Source: a bacterium
GTDB taxonomy: Bacteria > Sumerlaeota > Sumerlaeia > SLMS01
NCBI GenBank assembly: GCA_016125005.1
Contig: WGMQ01000012.1
Location: forward strand, 81,895-145,894
Direction: 5' to 3'
DNA: 64,000 nt
The notes under the pieces: model-generated
The model's input: only the letters and a program-made list of their open reading frames with translations
Told to the model about the DNA's origin: nothing
The model's database searches: none
Shown here: piece after piece, positions 55,690 to 64,000 of the stretch
Layout: each line of letters starts with the position of its first letter
Position numbering within the stretch: the first letter of the stretch is position 1
Translations under genes and position numbers: made by a program

Positions 55690-58600
55690 TCAGAACATCA
55701 TCCAGCCGAGGGGCGTGACGGTCGGCTGCATGGTGCAATCGCCCTCGGTGCTGAAGTCCTCGCTCTCGTAGTCGGTGGGAACACCCTGCCCGGAAGAAAG
55801 CCCCACGATGGGGAACGTATCGTCCACCCGAAGGTAGGTGATGCGGATGGTGCCATCGAAGAGCAGGTGAATCTGCACGTTGTTGCTGTTCGTTGTGTCA
55901 TAGCTCGGGACGTTGTTGAACGTGATGACGAGCCGGTCGGTGAGCTGCTTATACCCCAGAGTGGAACTGCCAGACGGTGACATGTCGTTGAAGAGGAACG
56001 AGACACGGGGAGCATTGAAGTGCGTCCCCAACTGGCTGTCGAACTCGTCATCGCCGGCCACGAAGGTGATGTAGCCGTTGCTGCCCAGATAGACCGAAGA
56101 GTAGCTGGCGCCGTAGAAGGGGAAGGTCCTGCCACCCGACAGTGTGATCTGGCGGAATGCGTCGTCTCCGAGTGTGAAGGTGGTGGAGCCGCTGATCGGT
56201 TCGGGGTAGGCCGTCACGTTGGGGGTGAGACACACCGTGTAGCCGCTGGGGTTGCTGGCCGGCGTGAACACCAGGGTGCTATTGTCGAGATCGAACGGGA
56301 AAGCGTCGCCGTCGAAGATCTCGGTGAAATGCCGCACCTGGGCCGCCGTGGTGAATGCGAGGCACTGGCCGGAATTGTCGAAAGTAGCCACGTTGCCAGC
56401 CGCATCTGTCGCCGTGACGAAGCCACGGTAGGCGGTCTCCGGTGAGAGCCCCGAAACAGTGACCGAGTGGGCCGTGAGGCCACTGCCTCCTGTCCCACTG
56501 AAGCTGGCAGTGCCGCAGGTGGGACCAGCAGAGAAGGTACCCGTGGCCTCTTCGTTGGTCTGGAAGGAGACACTTGCCGTGGTGGTTGTGGTGCCAGACA
56601 GGCTGACGTTGGAGATCACTGGCGCGACACAGTCGATGGCGGCGGTGTCAGTGAGGACGGTGCCATCATTGTCGTAGGTGGCGGTGATGGAATTGCCGTG
56701 GACGACCTGGAGGATATTGTCAGCCGATGCGCCGCCTTCCTCCAAGGTGACCGAGCCAATGAAGACGCCCGTGGCCGTACCGGTCTCCGTGAGATCGACG
56801 GTGACCTGATCGTTGGTACTGGTGTTCACGACCGTCACCGTGACCGTGCCAAGTCCGATGAGGTCGACGAAGCCGACCTGGATTCCGACCTCGCCGTTGC
56901 ATTGATAGGCGGCGCGATCAAGAACCAACTCTCCCCCGGTCGAGGCACAGATGTGCGCGTCAGACAGATTCGACTCGGCGAAGTCACTGGGGACGCCGTT
57001 GCCGTCCGACAGCCCGACGATTCCGTCCTGAGCGTCGACGTTCAGGTACGTCAGCACAATGCGTCCGTCGAAGAAGAGCTGAATCTGGACGTTGTTCTTT
57101 GTGGTGAGGTTGTACTCAACCACATCGATGTAGGTGATGACAATCTGGTCGGCGAGTTGAGTGTACCGAACATTCGACGAGGGGAATAGATCGTCGAAGA
57201 GAGCCGAAATCTGGGGACGGCTGAAATGATCCGACACAGTCTCCGACGCCGTGGCGGCGCCGGAACCAAAGCTGACGAACCCGTTGCTGGAAACAAAAAC
57301 GGATGAGTAGTTCTGGCCAAAGAAGGGGAATGTAGACCCGGTGATGGTTCTTTGAACGAACTCGTCATCGCCAAGAGTAAGCACCGTGTGTGAGGTGGGA
57401 GAAACCGGGAAGGCGGTGATGTTGGATTCGCGGCAGACCGTGTAGCCAGTTCCACCCTGTAGCGGTGTGAATGTCAGCTGAGTGTTGTCGAGGTCGAAGT
57501 TCTCGTTGATCGAGGTCCCGGCGAACTGTTCCGTCAGATAGTCGGGCTGAACCGGCGTGGTGAACGTGTAGCAGGCGCCGCCATTATCGTCGGTGGTGCT
57601 GTTGCCCGCATCGTCCACCGCGGTGATGCGGAGGAAGTAGGTTGTCTCGGGAAGCAACCCATCGATCGCGATCGAATGAATCGAAGCGCGACCACCCCCA
57701 AAAGTCATCGTGGGGGAGCCGCAGGCGGTACCAAGCTCGACGGTGGCGACCGTATTCTCGTCGGTGAGGAAACTGACAGAGGCGGTCTGAGCACTGATGT
57801 TCGTAAAGGATACTTCGCTGACCGACGGTGGATTGATGTCGACAGTGGCCGTGTCAGAAACACTCACGTTCGTTCCACCTGCGCCGTCGTTGGCGTCGAG
57901 GTAGAGTGCCGTGATGGTATCGCCTTCGCTCACTTCGAGAGTGCCGTTGGACTCGGAAACGGAGCCACTGGCGGACGGGACCGAGACCGTGAACAGGCCC
58001 GGGGTATCGCCACTTTCGATCGCCGAGAATATCTCCAGATCCCCGCCGGTGGTGCTGAGGGCGACGGTCTGGTTTCCAGCACCGGCGATATCCGAATCCA
58101 GCACCGTGACGCCGATGGGGGTTGTCCCATTGTAGACTTCACGGTCGAGCACAACGCGCCCCTTGGATGAGATCTCCGTCATGTTGTAGACAACCAGGGC
58201 GAAATCCTGATCGAGGCTGATGCCGTTGCCGGGCACGCCGTCGCCCGCGATGGTGCGCGCCTCAACGCGCACCTTCATGTCGCCGCTGGCGGCGTTGGCG
58301 GGGAGGAACACGCACTCGGTGTTGTTGCGAACGTCGCGGTTGCCGCCGCTGATGGAAGTGCCACCGTTGAAGTTGTTGCCGTAGTACGTTTGGCCGTTCA
58401 CCTCAACGACAAGGTCCAGGTCGTTGATGTAGGAGTTGCCGCTGAGCGATCCGGGGGGATCCGTCCAGCACAGGGTGATGCGGAGAGGCTCGCTGGCCTG
58501 ATCCACGGCACCGACCAGCTCGTAGCTGCCGTTGGCGGTCAGGAGGGTCGTCTGGTCGACGATCTGACGCTTCGCCGCTTGGGAGAAGGCGAGGTTCATC

Positions 58601-60615
58601 TCGGCAAAGCCGAAGCCCTGTCCGTTCCCGGGAAGATTCCCGCCCGCACCGGTGCCGGTCAGGTAGCGTGTCCCGTGAACGGCATAGGCCTTGAGCAAGG
58701 CGGCGGACGGCTGGATGCCGGTGGCGGCACCGGGAACGGCGAAGCCGTGGACTCGCGCCAAATAGGCGCCGATCAGAGAGGCATAACCAGCGACACCCGG
58801 GCAGGAGTGGCTCGTGCCGGAGGACCAGGTATAATTGGTGCCGAGCGGGAAGTGGGCATCCCCGGCGATGGCGTTTCCACAGACGCCCTCTCCCGTGAAG
58901 TTCGCGAGCGGCGCCGCTCCCATGACGAAGGTGCCCGGTGCCACGATCTCCGGCTTGGCGCGCAAGTCGGTTGTTGGGCCGCGCGACGAGAAGGTGGCAA
59001 TGTCGTTGTTATTGTTGCCGTCGCTGGAGGTCAGGTTGCAGCCGTCGCCAGCAGACGACGCTGGATTGGAACTCTCTGCGGCACCGACCGCCAACACGTT
59101 CTTGCCCGTGCCCGGCGATCCCATGGTCGAGTTATTGGAGCCCGCGTTGCCTGCCGAGAAGACAAAGAACATCTCCTGGTTGCCCGCCGACTGGCTGTCG
59201 GCGTCGCGAGTGATGGAGTCGTACACCTGCGAGTCGGAGGTATAAGCCCCGGCCACATCCGAGCCCCATGAATTGGAGGAAATGCGTGCGCCGCGATTGT
59301 AGTAATCGCGGACCATTGTCTGGTCGCTGGTCCCGGAATCGAAACTACCGGCGTCCGTGAAGATCTTGATGTTGGCAAGACGCCCGTGGGGGGAAATGCC
59401 GAGGCCGTAGTTGAAGCCCTGGGTGTCCTCGAAGGCGCTGCCGGTGCTGTTGTTGTAGCCACCGATGATCGATGCGTTGATGTTGCCGTGACCGGCACGG
59501 CCGTCTGCGACCGTCAGCGCCGATCCGGGCGGCAGAGCGGAGAAAATTACGCGCGAGGCGGCCGCAGCCACGTTCCCCACGCGGAACTCACTATTGGCCG
59601 GGTTAATGGTGCCGTTGTCCACGCCGTCGTCCACGACCACGACGATCGGATAGTCTGTGGTGGTCGTCGTGAAACCCTTGCCCGTCAGCCACGAGAGATA
59701 CCCGGGCCCCGAAGGACCCACTCCACCAGCGGTCGTTTGATTGGCCATCGACTGACCTTGGCGCTCACCGTATAGACGACGCGGAATGTGCGGTTCGATC
59801 ATGACGGTGACGGGAAGCTTGGCAAAGCCCTCAATGGCCTTGGAACTGGCCTGCACGCGGATGTTGCGATAGCGTCCGTCCAGGACGGATTCCTCCTCGG
59901 CGATCACCGCGGAGCTCTGCCTGCGAATCTGTGCGAACGCCTTCTTGGCCAGCGAGGCCGCTTCCGGATTGCCAGTGTAGAGCTGGATCGTGACCGCGAG
60001 TTCCTCGGAACCGGAGAGCTTGTCCTTGACCTGCGGAGCGACCGCGTACTCGGGAAGATAATCGCCGACGAAGCGCACCGGGTTGGCGGCTCGGGAACGC
60101 AGCTTCAATACGGACTCGGTGGCGGCATCCTTGCCGCACCAGACGAGGTAGGCGTTCTGGGGAACGTAGTGGATAATGCGCGCGCCACCGGCTTCCAGCG
60201 CTTCAAGATCGGCGGGCTCGGGCGGACCAGAGAACTGCACCAGCTTGATGGAGGCTGCGATGCCATCCTTGGCACTGGAGAGACCATTCCGCCCCCGTGT
60301 CGAGAGCTCGCCCGCGCGGAGCTGGATCAGGTCGAAATCCTTGCGGATGGTGGCATCGATGCCGGCCTTGATCAGGGCTGCCGCCTCTGCCTCATCCAGC
60401 TCCAGCACGACCCCCTTCTGCCGATCAGTGGAAAGGGCCGCCGCGCGTTCCTTCAGCACCGACCCGTCTACCGAGTCAGCTTCCCGGACCAGCACCGGAA
60501 CGGTGTCGGCCGTGGCAGTGGTTCCCATGCTGAGCGCCACCAAGAGGCTGCAAAGCAACGCCGCACCCAGCCTGGTGCCGGATGCGGATAATAGTCGGTT
60601 AACGGTCTTCTTCAC
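55690..60615 (-). CDS. Large secreted subtilisin-like protease (S8, KP-43-like) with duplicated C-terminal modules
   Basis: 1641 residues. Signal peptide (LGAALLCSLLVALSMGTTATA), a long propeptide-like region to about residue 290, then the S8 core with Asp in VVVVDDGVDNG, His in DGRAGHGNINAS and Ser in WSSGTSHSCPGVAGY. The beta domain after it (TLCWTDPPGSLSG, LVVEVNG) is the KP-43/P-type jelly roll. The C-terminal 700 residues contain two similar copies of a fibronectin-like unit (VSFLTDENTVATVELGTACG; VSFQTNEEATGTFSAGPTCG) and of a longer beta domain (FPFFGQNYSSVFVSSNGFVSF; FPFYGASYSSVYLGSNGYITF). It probably digests protein outside the cell. Confidence 0.93.
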   Translation of the reverse strand: MKKTVNRLLSASGTRLGAALLCSLLVALSMGTTATADTVPVLVREADSVDGSVLKERAAALSTDRQKGVVLELDEAEAAALIKAGIDATIRKDFDLIQLRAGELSTRGRNGLSSAKDGIAASIKLVQFSGPPEPADLEALEAGGARIIHYVPQNAYLVWCGKDAATESVLKLRSRAANPVRFVGDYLPEYAVAPQVKDKLSGSEELAVTIQLYTGNPEAASLAKKAFAQIRRQSSAVIAEEESVLDGRYRNIRVQASSKAIEGFAKLPVTVMIEPHIPRRLYGERQGQSMANQTTAGGVGPSGPGYLSWLTGKGFTTTTTDYPIVVVVDDGVDNGTINPANSEFRVGNVAAAASRVIFSALPPGSALTVADGRAGHGNINASIIGGYNNSTGSAFEDTQGFNYGLGISPHGRLANIKIFTDAGSFDSGTSDQTMVRDYYNRGARISSNSWGSDVAGAYTSDSQVYDSITRDADSQSAGNQEMFFVFSAGNAGSNNSTMGSPGTGKNVLAVGAAESSNPASSAGDGCNLTSSDGNNNNDIATFSSRGPTTDLRAKPEIVAPGTFVMGAAPLANFTGEGVCGNAIAGDAHFPLGTNYTWSSGTSHSCPGVAGYASLIGAYLARVHGFAVPGAATGIQPSAALLKAYAVHGTRYLTGTGAGGNLPGNGQGFGFAEMNLAFSQAAKRQIVDQTTLLTANGSYELVGAVDQASEPLRITLCWTDPPGSLSGNSYINDLDLVVEVNGQTYYGNNFNGGTSISGGNRDVRNNTECVFLPANAASGDMKVRVEARTIAGDGVPGNGISLDQDFALVVYNMTEISSKGRVVLDREVYNGTTPIGVTVLDSDIAGAGNQTVALSTTGGDLEIFSAIESGDTPGLFTVSVPSASGSVSESNGTLEVSEGDTITALYLDANDGAGGTNVSVSDTATVDINPPSVSEVSFTNISAQTASVSFLTDENTVATVELGTACGSPTMTFGGGRASIHSIAIDGLLPETTYFLRITAVDDAGNSTTDDNGGACYTFTTPVQPDYLTEQFAGTSINENFDLDNTQLTFTPLQGGTGYTVCRESNITAFPVSPTSHTVLTLGDDEFVQRTITGSTFPFFGQNYSSVFVSSNGFVSFGSGAATASETVSDHFSRPQISALFDDLFPSSNVRYTQLADQIVITYIDVVEYNLTTKNNVQIQLFFDGRIVLTYLNVDAQDGIVGLSDGNGVPSDFAESNLSDAHICASTGGELVLDRAAYQCNGEVGIQVGFVDLIGLGTVTVTVVNTSTNDQVTVDLTETGTATGVFIGSVTLEEGGASADNILQVVHGNSITATYDNDGTVLTDTAAIDCVAPVISNVSLSGTTTTTASVSFQTNEEATGTFSAGPTCGTASFSGTGGSGLTAHSVTVSGLSPETAYRGFVTATDAAGNVATFDNSGQCLAFTTAAQVRHFTEIFDGDAFPFDLDNSTLVFTPASNPSGYTVCLTPNVTAYPEPISGSTTFTLGDDAFRQITLSGGRTFPFYGASYSSVYLGSNGYITFVAGDDEFDSQLGTHFNAPRVSFLFNDMSPSGSSTLGYKQLTDRLVITFNNVPSYDTTNSNNVQIHLLFDGTIRITYLRVDDTFPIVGLSSGQGVPTDYESEDFSTEGDCTMQPTVTPLGWMMF

Positions 60616-60710
60616 GCAACTTCTCCTCGAGTAGGGGTCAAATCGAATGGGGAGGGGGCCAAGCAGGGAACGGATGAAGGGGCGGGTTCCTTCGGCCTAA
60701 TCGACCAATG

Positions 60711-60959
60711 TCAACCGTTGCGGACCTTAGCCGCAAGGATGATCGATGCAAGGACCAAGGTGATTCCGTTCGCCAGGATGACAGGGAGGTCGGATCGCAG
60801 CACGCCGTAGGTGGCCCAGAGGGCCACACCAAGCACAAAGCAGACGTACATGGGGAGAGACAGGGAACGGGTATCACCCGTCCTCAACGTCTTGATGACT
60901 TGTGGAAGGAATGAGAAAGTCGTCAGGATGGCGGCCAGAAAACCGATTATCTCATGCAT
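60711..60959 (-). CDS. SemiSWEET-type sugar transporter (PQ-loop)
   Basis: 82 residues, three membrane helices. SFLPQVIKTLRTGDTRSLSLPMYV holds the PQ motif, and the third helix is VILANGITLVLASIILAAK. SemiSWEETs form dimers that move sugars by facilitated diffusion. It lies downstream of the triple-BMC gene but beyond a terminator. Some relatives act on other substrates. Confidence 0.87.
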   Translation of the reverse strand: MHEIIGFLAAILTTFSFLPQVIKTLRTGDTRSLSLPMYVCFVLGVALWATYGVLRSDLPVILANGITLVLASIILAAKVRNG

Positions 60960-60984
60960 TGTGGGTTGGAGGGGGGCAAGAAAA

Positions 60985-61014
60985 CGAGGCAGGGGCGTCG
61001 GGGCCCCTGCCTCG
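60985..61014 (-). terminator. Intrinsic terminator of the triple-BMC gene
   Basis: Read on the minus strand, a perfect 12-base stem (CGAGGCAGGGGC / GCCCCTGCCTCG) with a 6-base loop is followed by TTTTCTT (plus strand AAGAAAA, 60978-60984). It lies 24 bases after the stop. Confidence 0.9.
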
Positions 61015-61038
61015 AAAAGAACGCAAGGCGGTAGTCAA

Positions 61039-61926
61039 TTACTGGGGAAGGCCGTTGGGGAAGCTGTAGCCGGTGGAAGCGTCGTGCGGGCGGGGAATCA
61101 CGTGGACGCTGATCAGCTCGCCGACGCGGCGGGCCTCGGTGGCGCCGGCGTCGATACTCGCCTTCACAGCGGCGATGTCGCCCTTGAAGACGCTCGTCAC
61201 GAGGGCCGATCCGACCTTCTGGTAGCCGAGGCAGCGAACGCGGGCGGCCTTCACGGCGGCGTCGCTGGAGGCAATGAGCGAGGTGAAGCCCTTCGTCTCA
61301 ATGAAGCCGAGGGCGTCGCCATCAACCTCTTCTTCCTTCCCCTTCGCGGGAGCGACAAAGGGACCGATGGGGAGCGGCTTGGCGAGGGAACGGTGCGGCG
61401 AAGCGATGACGTGCGCGCTGATGACCTTGCCGAGGCGACCGGCGGCGGCCGCACCGGCGTCAACGCTGGCCTTCACCGCGGCCACATCGCCGCGGAAGAG
61501 GACGATCGCGTAGCCCGCGCCAATCCAGAGCTTGTTGACGATTTCGATCGTGGCGGCCTTCACCGCCGCGTCGGCGGCCTCGATCATCGGAACGAAGCCG
61601 ATGGTCTCGATCATGCCGAGCGCGTTCATCGACGTGGGGAGTTCCTTCGGATAATCTTCCTTGAGGACGCGCGCGGCGGCCTGCTCGTGAAGATTCGGGA
61701 TCACGTGAGCGGAAGCGACCTCGCCAACCCGGCGGGCAGCGGAAACGCCTGCATCAACGCTCGCCTTCACTGCGCCCACGTCGCCGCTCACGAGCGTCGT
61801 GACGTAGCCGCCATTGATGTCGATGCGCCGCACGAAGTCCACGGCCGCGGCCTTGTTCATGGCGTCTGTTGCTTCAACGCCTCCGATGAATCCCTTGCTT
61901 TCGACAAAACCGTATGCCTTGGCCAT
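61039..61926 (-). CDS. Shell protein with three tandem BMC domains
   Basis: 295 residues, ATG with GGAG seven bases upstream. Three BMC (PF00936) domains: residues 2-80 (AYGFVESKGFIGGVEATDA, SGDVGAVKASVDAG), 102-178 (ALGMIETIGFVPMIEAADA, RGDVAAVKASVDAG) and 205-281 (ALGFIETKGFTSLIASSDA, KGDIAAVKASIDAG), the last two joined by a 25-residue charged linker. Known shell tiles have one (BMC-H) or two (BMC-T) domains. The pore loops differ: INGGY, IGAGY and VGSAL. Two copies could form one pseudohexamer. No enzyme gene is adjacent. It is followed by its own terminator. Confidence 0.95.
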   Translation of the reverse strand: MAKAYGFVESKGFIGGVEATDAMNKAAAVDFVRRIDINGGYVTTLVSGDVGAVKASVDAGVSAARRVGEVASAHVIPNLHEQAAARVLKEDYPKELPTSMNALGMIETIGFVPMIEAADAAVKAATIEIVNKLWIGAGYAIVLFRGDVAAVKASVDAGAAAAGRLGKVISAHVIASPHRSLAKPLPIGPFVAPAKGKEEEVDGDALGFIETKGFTSLIASSDAAVKAARVRCLGYQKVGSALVTSVFKGDIAAVKASIDAGATEARRVGELISVHVIPRPHDASTGYSFPNGLPQ

Positions 61927-61979
61927 GCGTCAACTCCGTGATGATTTGCGACTCTGGACAAGACTTGGCGCGCGAGACG

Positions 61980-61991
61980 TTCCCCGGGGAA
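61980..61991. repeat. 12-base palindrome upstream of the triple-BMC gene
   Basis: TTCCCCGGGGAA is fully self-complementary and lies about 55 bases before the BMC start codon, between two divergent genes. It may be an operator. The remainder of the 232-base gap shows no clear promoter or small gene. Confidence 0.4.
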
Positions 61992-62158
61992 AGAAAAAAG
62001 TCGCGTGGGCCAAGGTAAAGTGAGCGGGCCCCTGATGCTGCCGACCAATCGGAGCATGTTGTTTCCCATTGAGCAGGGCGGGCCAATACCGCATCAACGC
62101 TTGGAAGATTTGGGCCCGCAGCGATGTTGGGCGACGATGGAATGGGGCGGGAGTGCAG

Positions 62159-63451
62159 ATGCGGACGGAATCCAAACGGCAGGAGCGGAGCATTGTGCTC
62201 CTGCTTGTTCTGCTCTTTTTCCTGATCCGGATTTTGTGGGAGAACGTCTACCCGGCCCGGCTTCACGGTGATACGGCGGAGTATGCGCGCCTTGCGCGAA
62301 ACCTGAGCGCATATGGCGTCTACGGCGAGGGACTGGTTGCTCAGCATTATTGGCCGCCCCTTTGGCCCGTCGTCCTGTCGCTCTTCGATCCCAACCGGGC
62401 CATCCTGGGCTATTCGCCATGGACGATCGTCTGCTGGGTCCTGTCATGCGGGACCATGCTGCTCCACTACCGCACATTGCTCGTGGCTTGGGCTGGACAT
62501 CGAAGCGCCGCCGTGGCGGTCGCGGTGCTCTTTATCGTTAATCCGTCCCATGTGCTCATGTCCAACACCCTCGCGACCGAGCACCTCTTCGGCCTGCTGT
62601 TCGCTGGAGCCTGCCTGGGCATACTGGTTGGGTTGAACGCTCTCGCCGATTCAGGCAGAATCCCCCTGCCGATCAGCCTTTGCAGCGGGGCCAGCCTGGG
62701 GCTTTCGCTTCTGACGCGACCGGTGCTTCTGCCGTTCCTTGGCGTCCTTGCGGGTCTGGCCCTCTATGGCGTTTGGCAGCGGCGATGGAACGCGGTCCTC
62801 CCCTGTGTATTGACTGTCTGCGTGGCCCTTCTACCCGTCGCACTCTGGAATCGCCGCAACATCGACGTCACCGGTGATTCGGTCATGATCTCCAGCAATG
62901 GGGGAGTGAACATTTGGTTCGGCGCGAACGACTACCTCTACGATCCCGGTTGGCACCTCCCCCCGGAAGGCTCCCCCGCGGTGGCCATCGATGCGATGCC
63001 GGCGGCGATGGCCGACCGGGAGTACAAAGCGGCGAGCTGGGGCTATATCCGCCAGAATCCCGCTGCATGGGCCGGGAAGGGCCTCAAGAAAATGGAGGAT
63101 CTCTTTCGCATCGATCCAGCGGGGCTGGCACTCCGATGGGATTGGTTCAAGATCGTTGACAAGAACCACTACAACGTCTTCCGCGGACTAAACGGACTGA
63201 TCCTATATGCCGCGCTTTTTGGGTGTGTGCTGCTCGTCACCTTTCGCTGGATCGTGCCGGTGCCCGACCAACTGACTGAACGCGGACTCGCGGTCATGTT
63301 GGGAGCTGTTGGCCTGATCCTCCTAACAACATTTCTCACCTGGGGGATGCCCCGTTACCGCTATCCAATAGACCCGTATCTCTGGGCCCTGGCATTCAGC
63401 GGCTTTGCCCGATGCCTGACGCTTCGCCGCCAGATGCGGCGCGGCTTGTGA
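62159..63451 (+). CDS. GT39-like membrane protein
   Basis: 430 residues from the ATG at 62159 (GGGAG upstream). An N-terminal helix, then LHGDTAEYARLARNLSAYGVYG with the Asp and Glu expected in the first loop of GT-C enzymes, and about 10 further helices. In-frame codons before the ATG have no family features. Probably a polyprenyl-phosphate-sugar-dependent transferase; acceptor unknown. It is divergent from the BMC gene. Confidence 0.78.
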   Translation: MRTESKRQERSIVLLLVLLFFLIRILWENVYPARLHGDTAEYARLARNLSAYGVYGEGLVAQHYWPPLWPVVLSLFDPNRAILGYSPWTIVCWVLSCGTMLLHYRTLLVAWAGHRSAAVAVAVLFIVNPSHVLMSNTLATEHLFGLLFAGACLGILVGLNALADSGRIPLPISLCSGASLGLSLLTRPVLLPFLGVLAGLALYGVWQRRWNAVLPCVLTVCVALLPVALWNRRNIDVTGDSVMISSNGGVNIWFGANDYLYDPGWHLPPEGSPAVAIDAMPAAMADREYKAASWGYIRQNPAAWAGKGLKKMEDLFRIDPAGLALRWDWFKIVDKNHYNVFRGLNGLILYAALFGCVLLVTFRWIVPVPDQLTERGLAVMLGAVGLILLTTFLTWGMPRYRYPIDPYLWALAFSGFARCLTLRRQMRRGL

Positions 63452-63530
63452 CTCGCCCCGCGCATCGGCGATTGACGCTCCTGTTGTCGTAGGGAAAGCT
63501 CCCGGTAGTTTCCTCCCCCGACACGGAACC

Positions 63531-64000
63531 ATGAGCCAGCAACGAGACGACTCCGGCCTCCACCCTTCCGAATTCCCAACCTCCGCAGGTGCGGCGCCGA
63601 ATCAGGTGGTGCTTGGCGGGAACGAGTTGCGCAAACGCGTCGGCCAGGGCGGCATGGGGGAAGTCTGGCTGGCCTTCGACGTGAAGCTCCACCGTCACGT
63701 TGCGCTCAAGACCATGCGCCCCGATTGGGCCAAGAACGCTGAGTCTGCGACCCGGTTCTATACCGAGGCGCGTTCCGTCGCGAAACTCAATCATCCGAAC
63801 ATCGTCCAGATCTACCAGATCGGCGAGGACAAAGGCCTGCTCTTCTTTACCATGGAATGGGTGGACGGCAAGTCCCTCGAAGCCCATCTGAAGGAGAAGG
63901 GTGAGCTGAGCGTCTCCGAGGCCCTCGACATCACGTTGCAGATCCTCGATGGATTGGCCTTCGCGAATCAGCAGCAGGTGATCCACCGCGACGTGAAGCC
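63531..64000 (+). CDS. Serine/threonine protein kinase, 3' end outside window
   Basis: The frame is open from the ATG at 63531 to the window end; 156 residues are visible. Gly-rich loop LRKRVGQGGMGEVWLAFD, catalytic Lys in HVALKTMRP, the Glu of the C helix in FYTEARSVAKLNHPNIVQ and the start of the catalytic loop VIHRDVKP. This is a Hanks-type (PknB-like) kinase; any membrane or sensor domain would lie beyond the window. Confidence 0.93.
   Translation, partial: MSQQRDDSGLHPSEFPTSAGAAPNQVVLGGNELRKRVGQGGMGEVWLAFDVKLHRHVALKTMRPDWAKNAESATRFYTEARSVAKLNHPNIVQIYQIGEDKGLLFFTMEWVDGKSLEAHLKEKGELSVSEALDITLQILDGLAFANQQQVIHRDVK

Noticed and set aside
60811..61941. 376-codon plus-strand frame opposite the SemiSWEET and triple-BMC genes
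   Set aside because: Both minus-strand genes are confidently identified, and the plus frame is Gly/Ala/Asp-rich filler.

Overview
The window is about 64 kb of GC-rich (roughly 60-65 percent by eye) bacterial chromosome with about 50 protein genes, nearly all full length. I see no rRNA, tRNA, CRISPR array, insertion sequence or prophage. No gap between genes exceeds about 235 bases. kdsA (lipopolysaccharide Kdo synthesis), several lipoproteins, an HtrA protease and a Bat operon indicate a Gram-negative, diderm cell. The pilin-like protein at 48.3 kb (prepilin helix followed by a VPNFLEAQTRSKVSRAKAD stretch), the large secreted subtilase and the scattered microcompartment shell genes resemble what is seen in uncultivated phyla such as Sumerlaeota or Hydrogenedentota. 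That placement is an inference and weakly supported.

Layout. 1-2.5 kb: end of a large alpha/alpha-toroid protein. 2.6-13.8 kb: one tightly packed plus-strand unit: HtrA protease, MoxR ATPase, DUF58, the Bat aerotolerance set (membrane protein, two VWA proteins, TPR protein, BatD, BatE), lspA and a DUF2905 protein. 13.8-19.8 kb: a five-gene minus-strand unit joined by 4-base overlaps (DUF58, transglutaminase/TgpA-like, kdsA, truA, glutamine cyclotransferase). 19.9-23 kb: divergent NagZ-like GH3 and AmiE-like serine hydrolase. 23-26.2 kb: two GT-C-like membrane proteins. 26.3-29.2 kb: gapA with a strong terminator, and convergent mutL. 29.3-31.4 kb: a two-gene AbiL-type (AAA ATPase plus RloB) defence cassette. 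31.4-40.5 kb: lipoprotein, alpha/beta hydrolase, MFS exporter, gamma-glutamyltransferase family, membrane protein, cytochrome c-sugar dehydrogenase fusion. 40.5-41.3 kb: a small protein and two pentameric microcompartment vertex proteins. 41.4-48.2 kb: esterase, NamZ-like muramidase, ABC ATPase, TPR lipoprotein, caspase-like protein. 48.3-53 kb: pilin-like protein, then an ABC exporter operon ending in tsaD. 54-55.6 kb: biotin-dependent carboxyltransferase alpha subunit without its biotin domain. 55.7-60.6 kb: 1641-residue subtilase. 60.7-64 kb: SemiSWEET, a protein with three tandem BMC domains, a GT-C-like membrane protein and the start of a Ser/Thr kinase.

How genes may work together. GH3 NagZ-like, AmiE-like and NamZ-like (DUF1343) proteins correspond to the three-enzyme MurNAc-peptide salvage set known from Bacillus subtilis, here split between two loci about 20 kb apart. 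The shell genes (two BMC-P, one triple-BMC) have no signature enzyme nearby, so they look like satellite loci of a microcompartment encoded elsewhere.

The most unexpected signal is not a gene. The octamer GTATAGAC occurs 17 times on the two strands (about one is expected from base composition), always inside genes and in four different codon registers, often using ATA, CTA or AGA codons. With the GTCTATAT variant there are 22 RTATAGAC sites. A related 16-base form, GTATAGNNATCTATCC, occurs four times.
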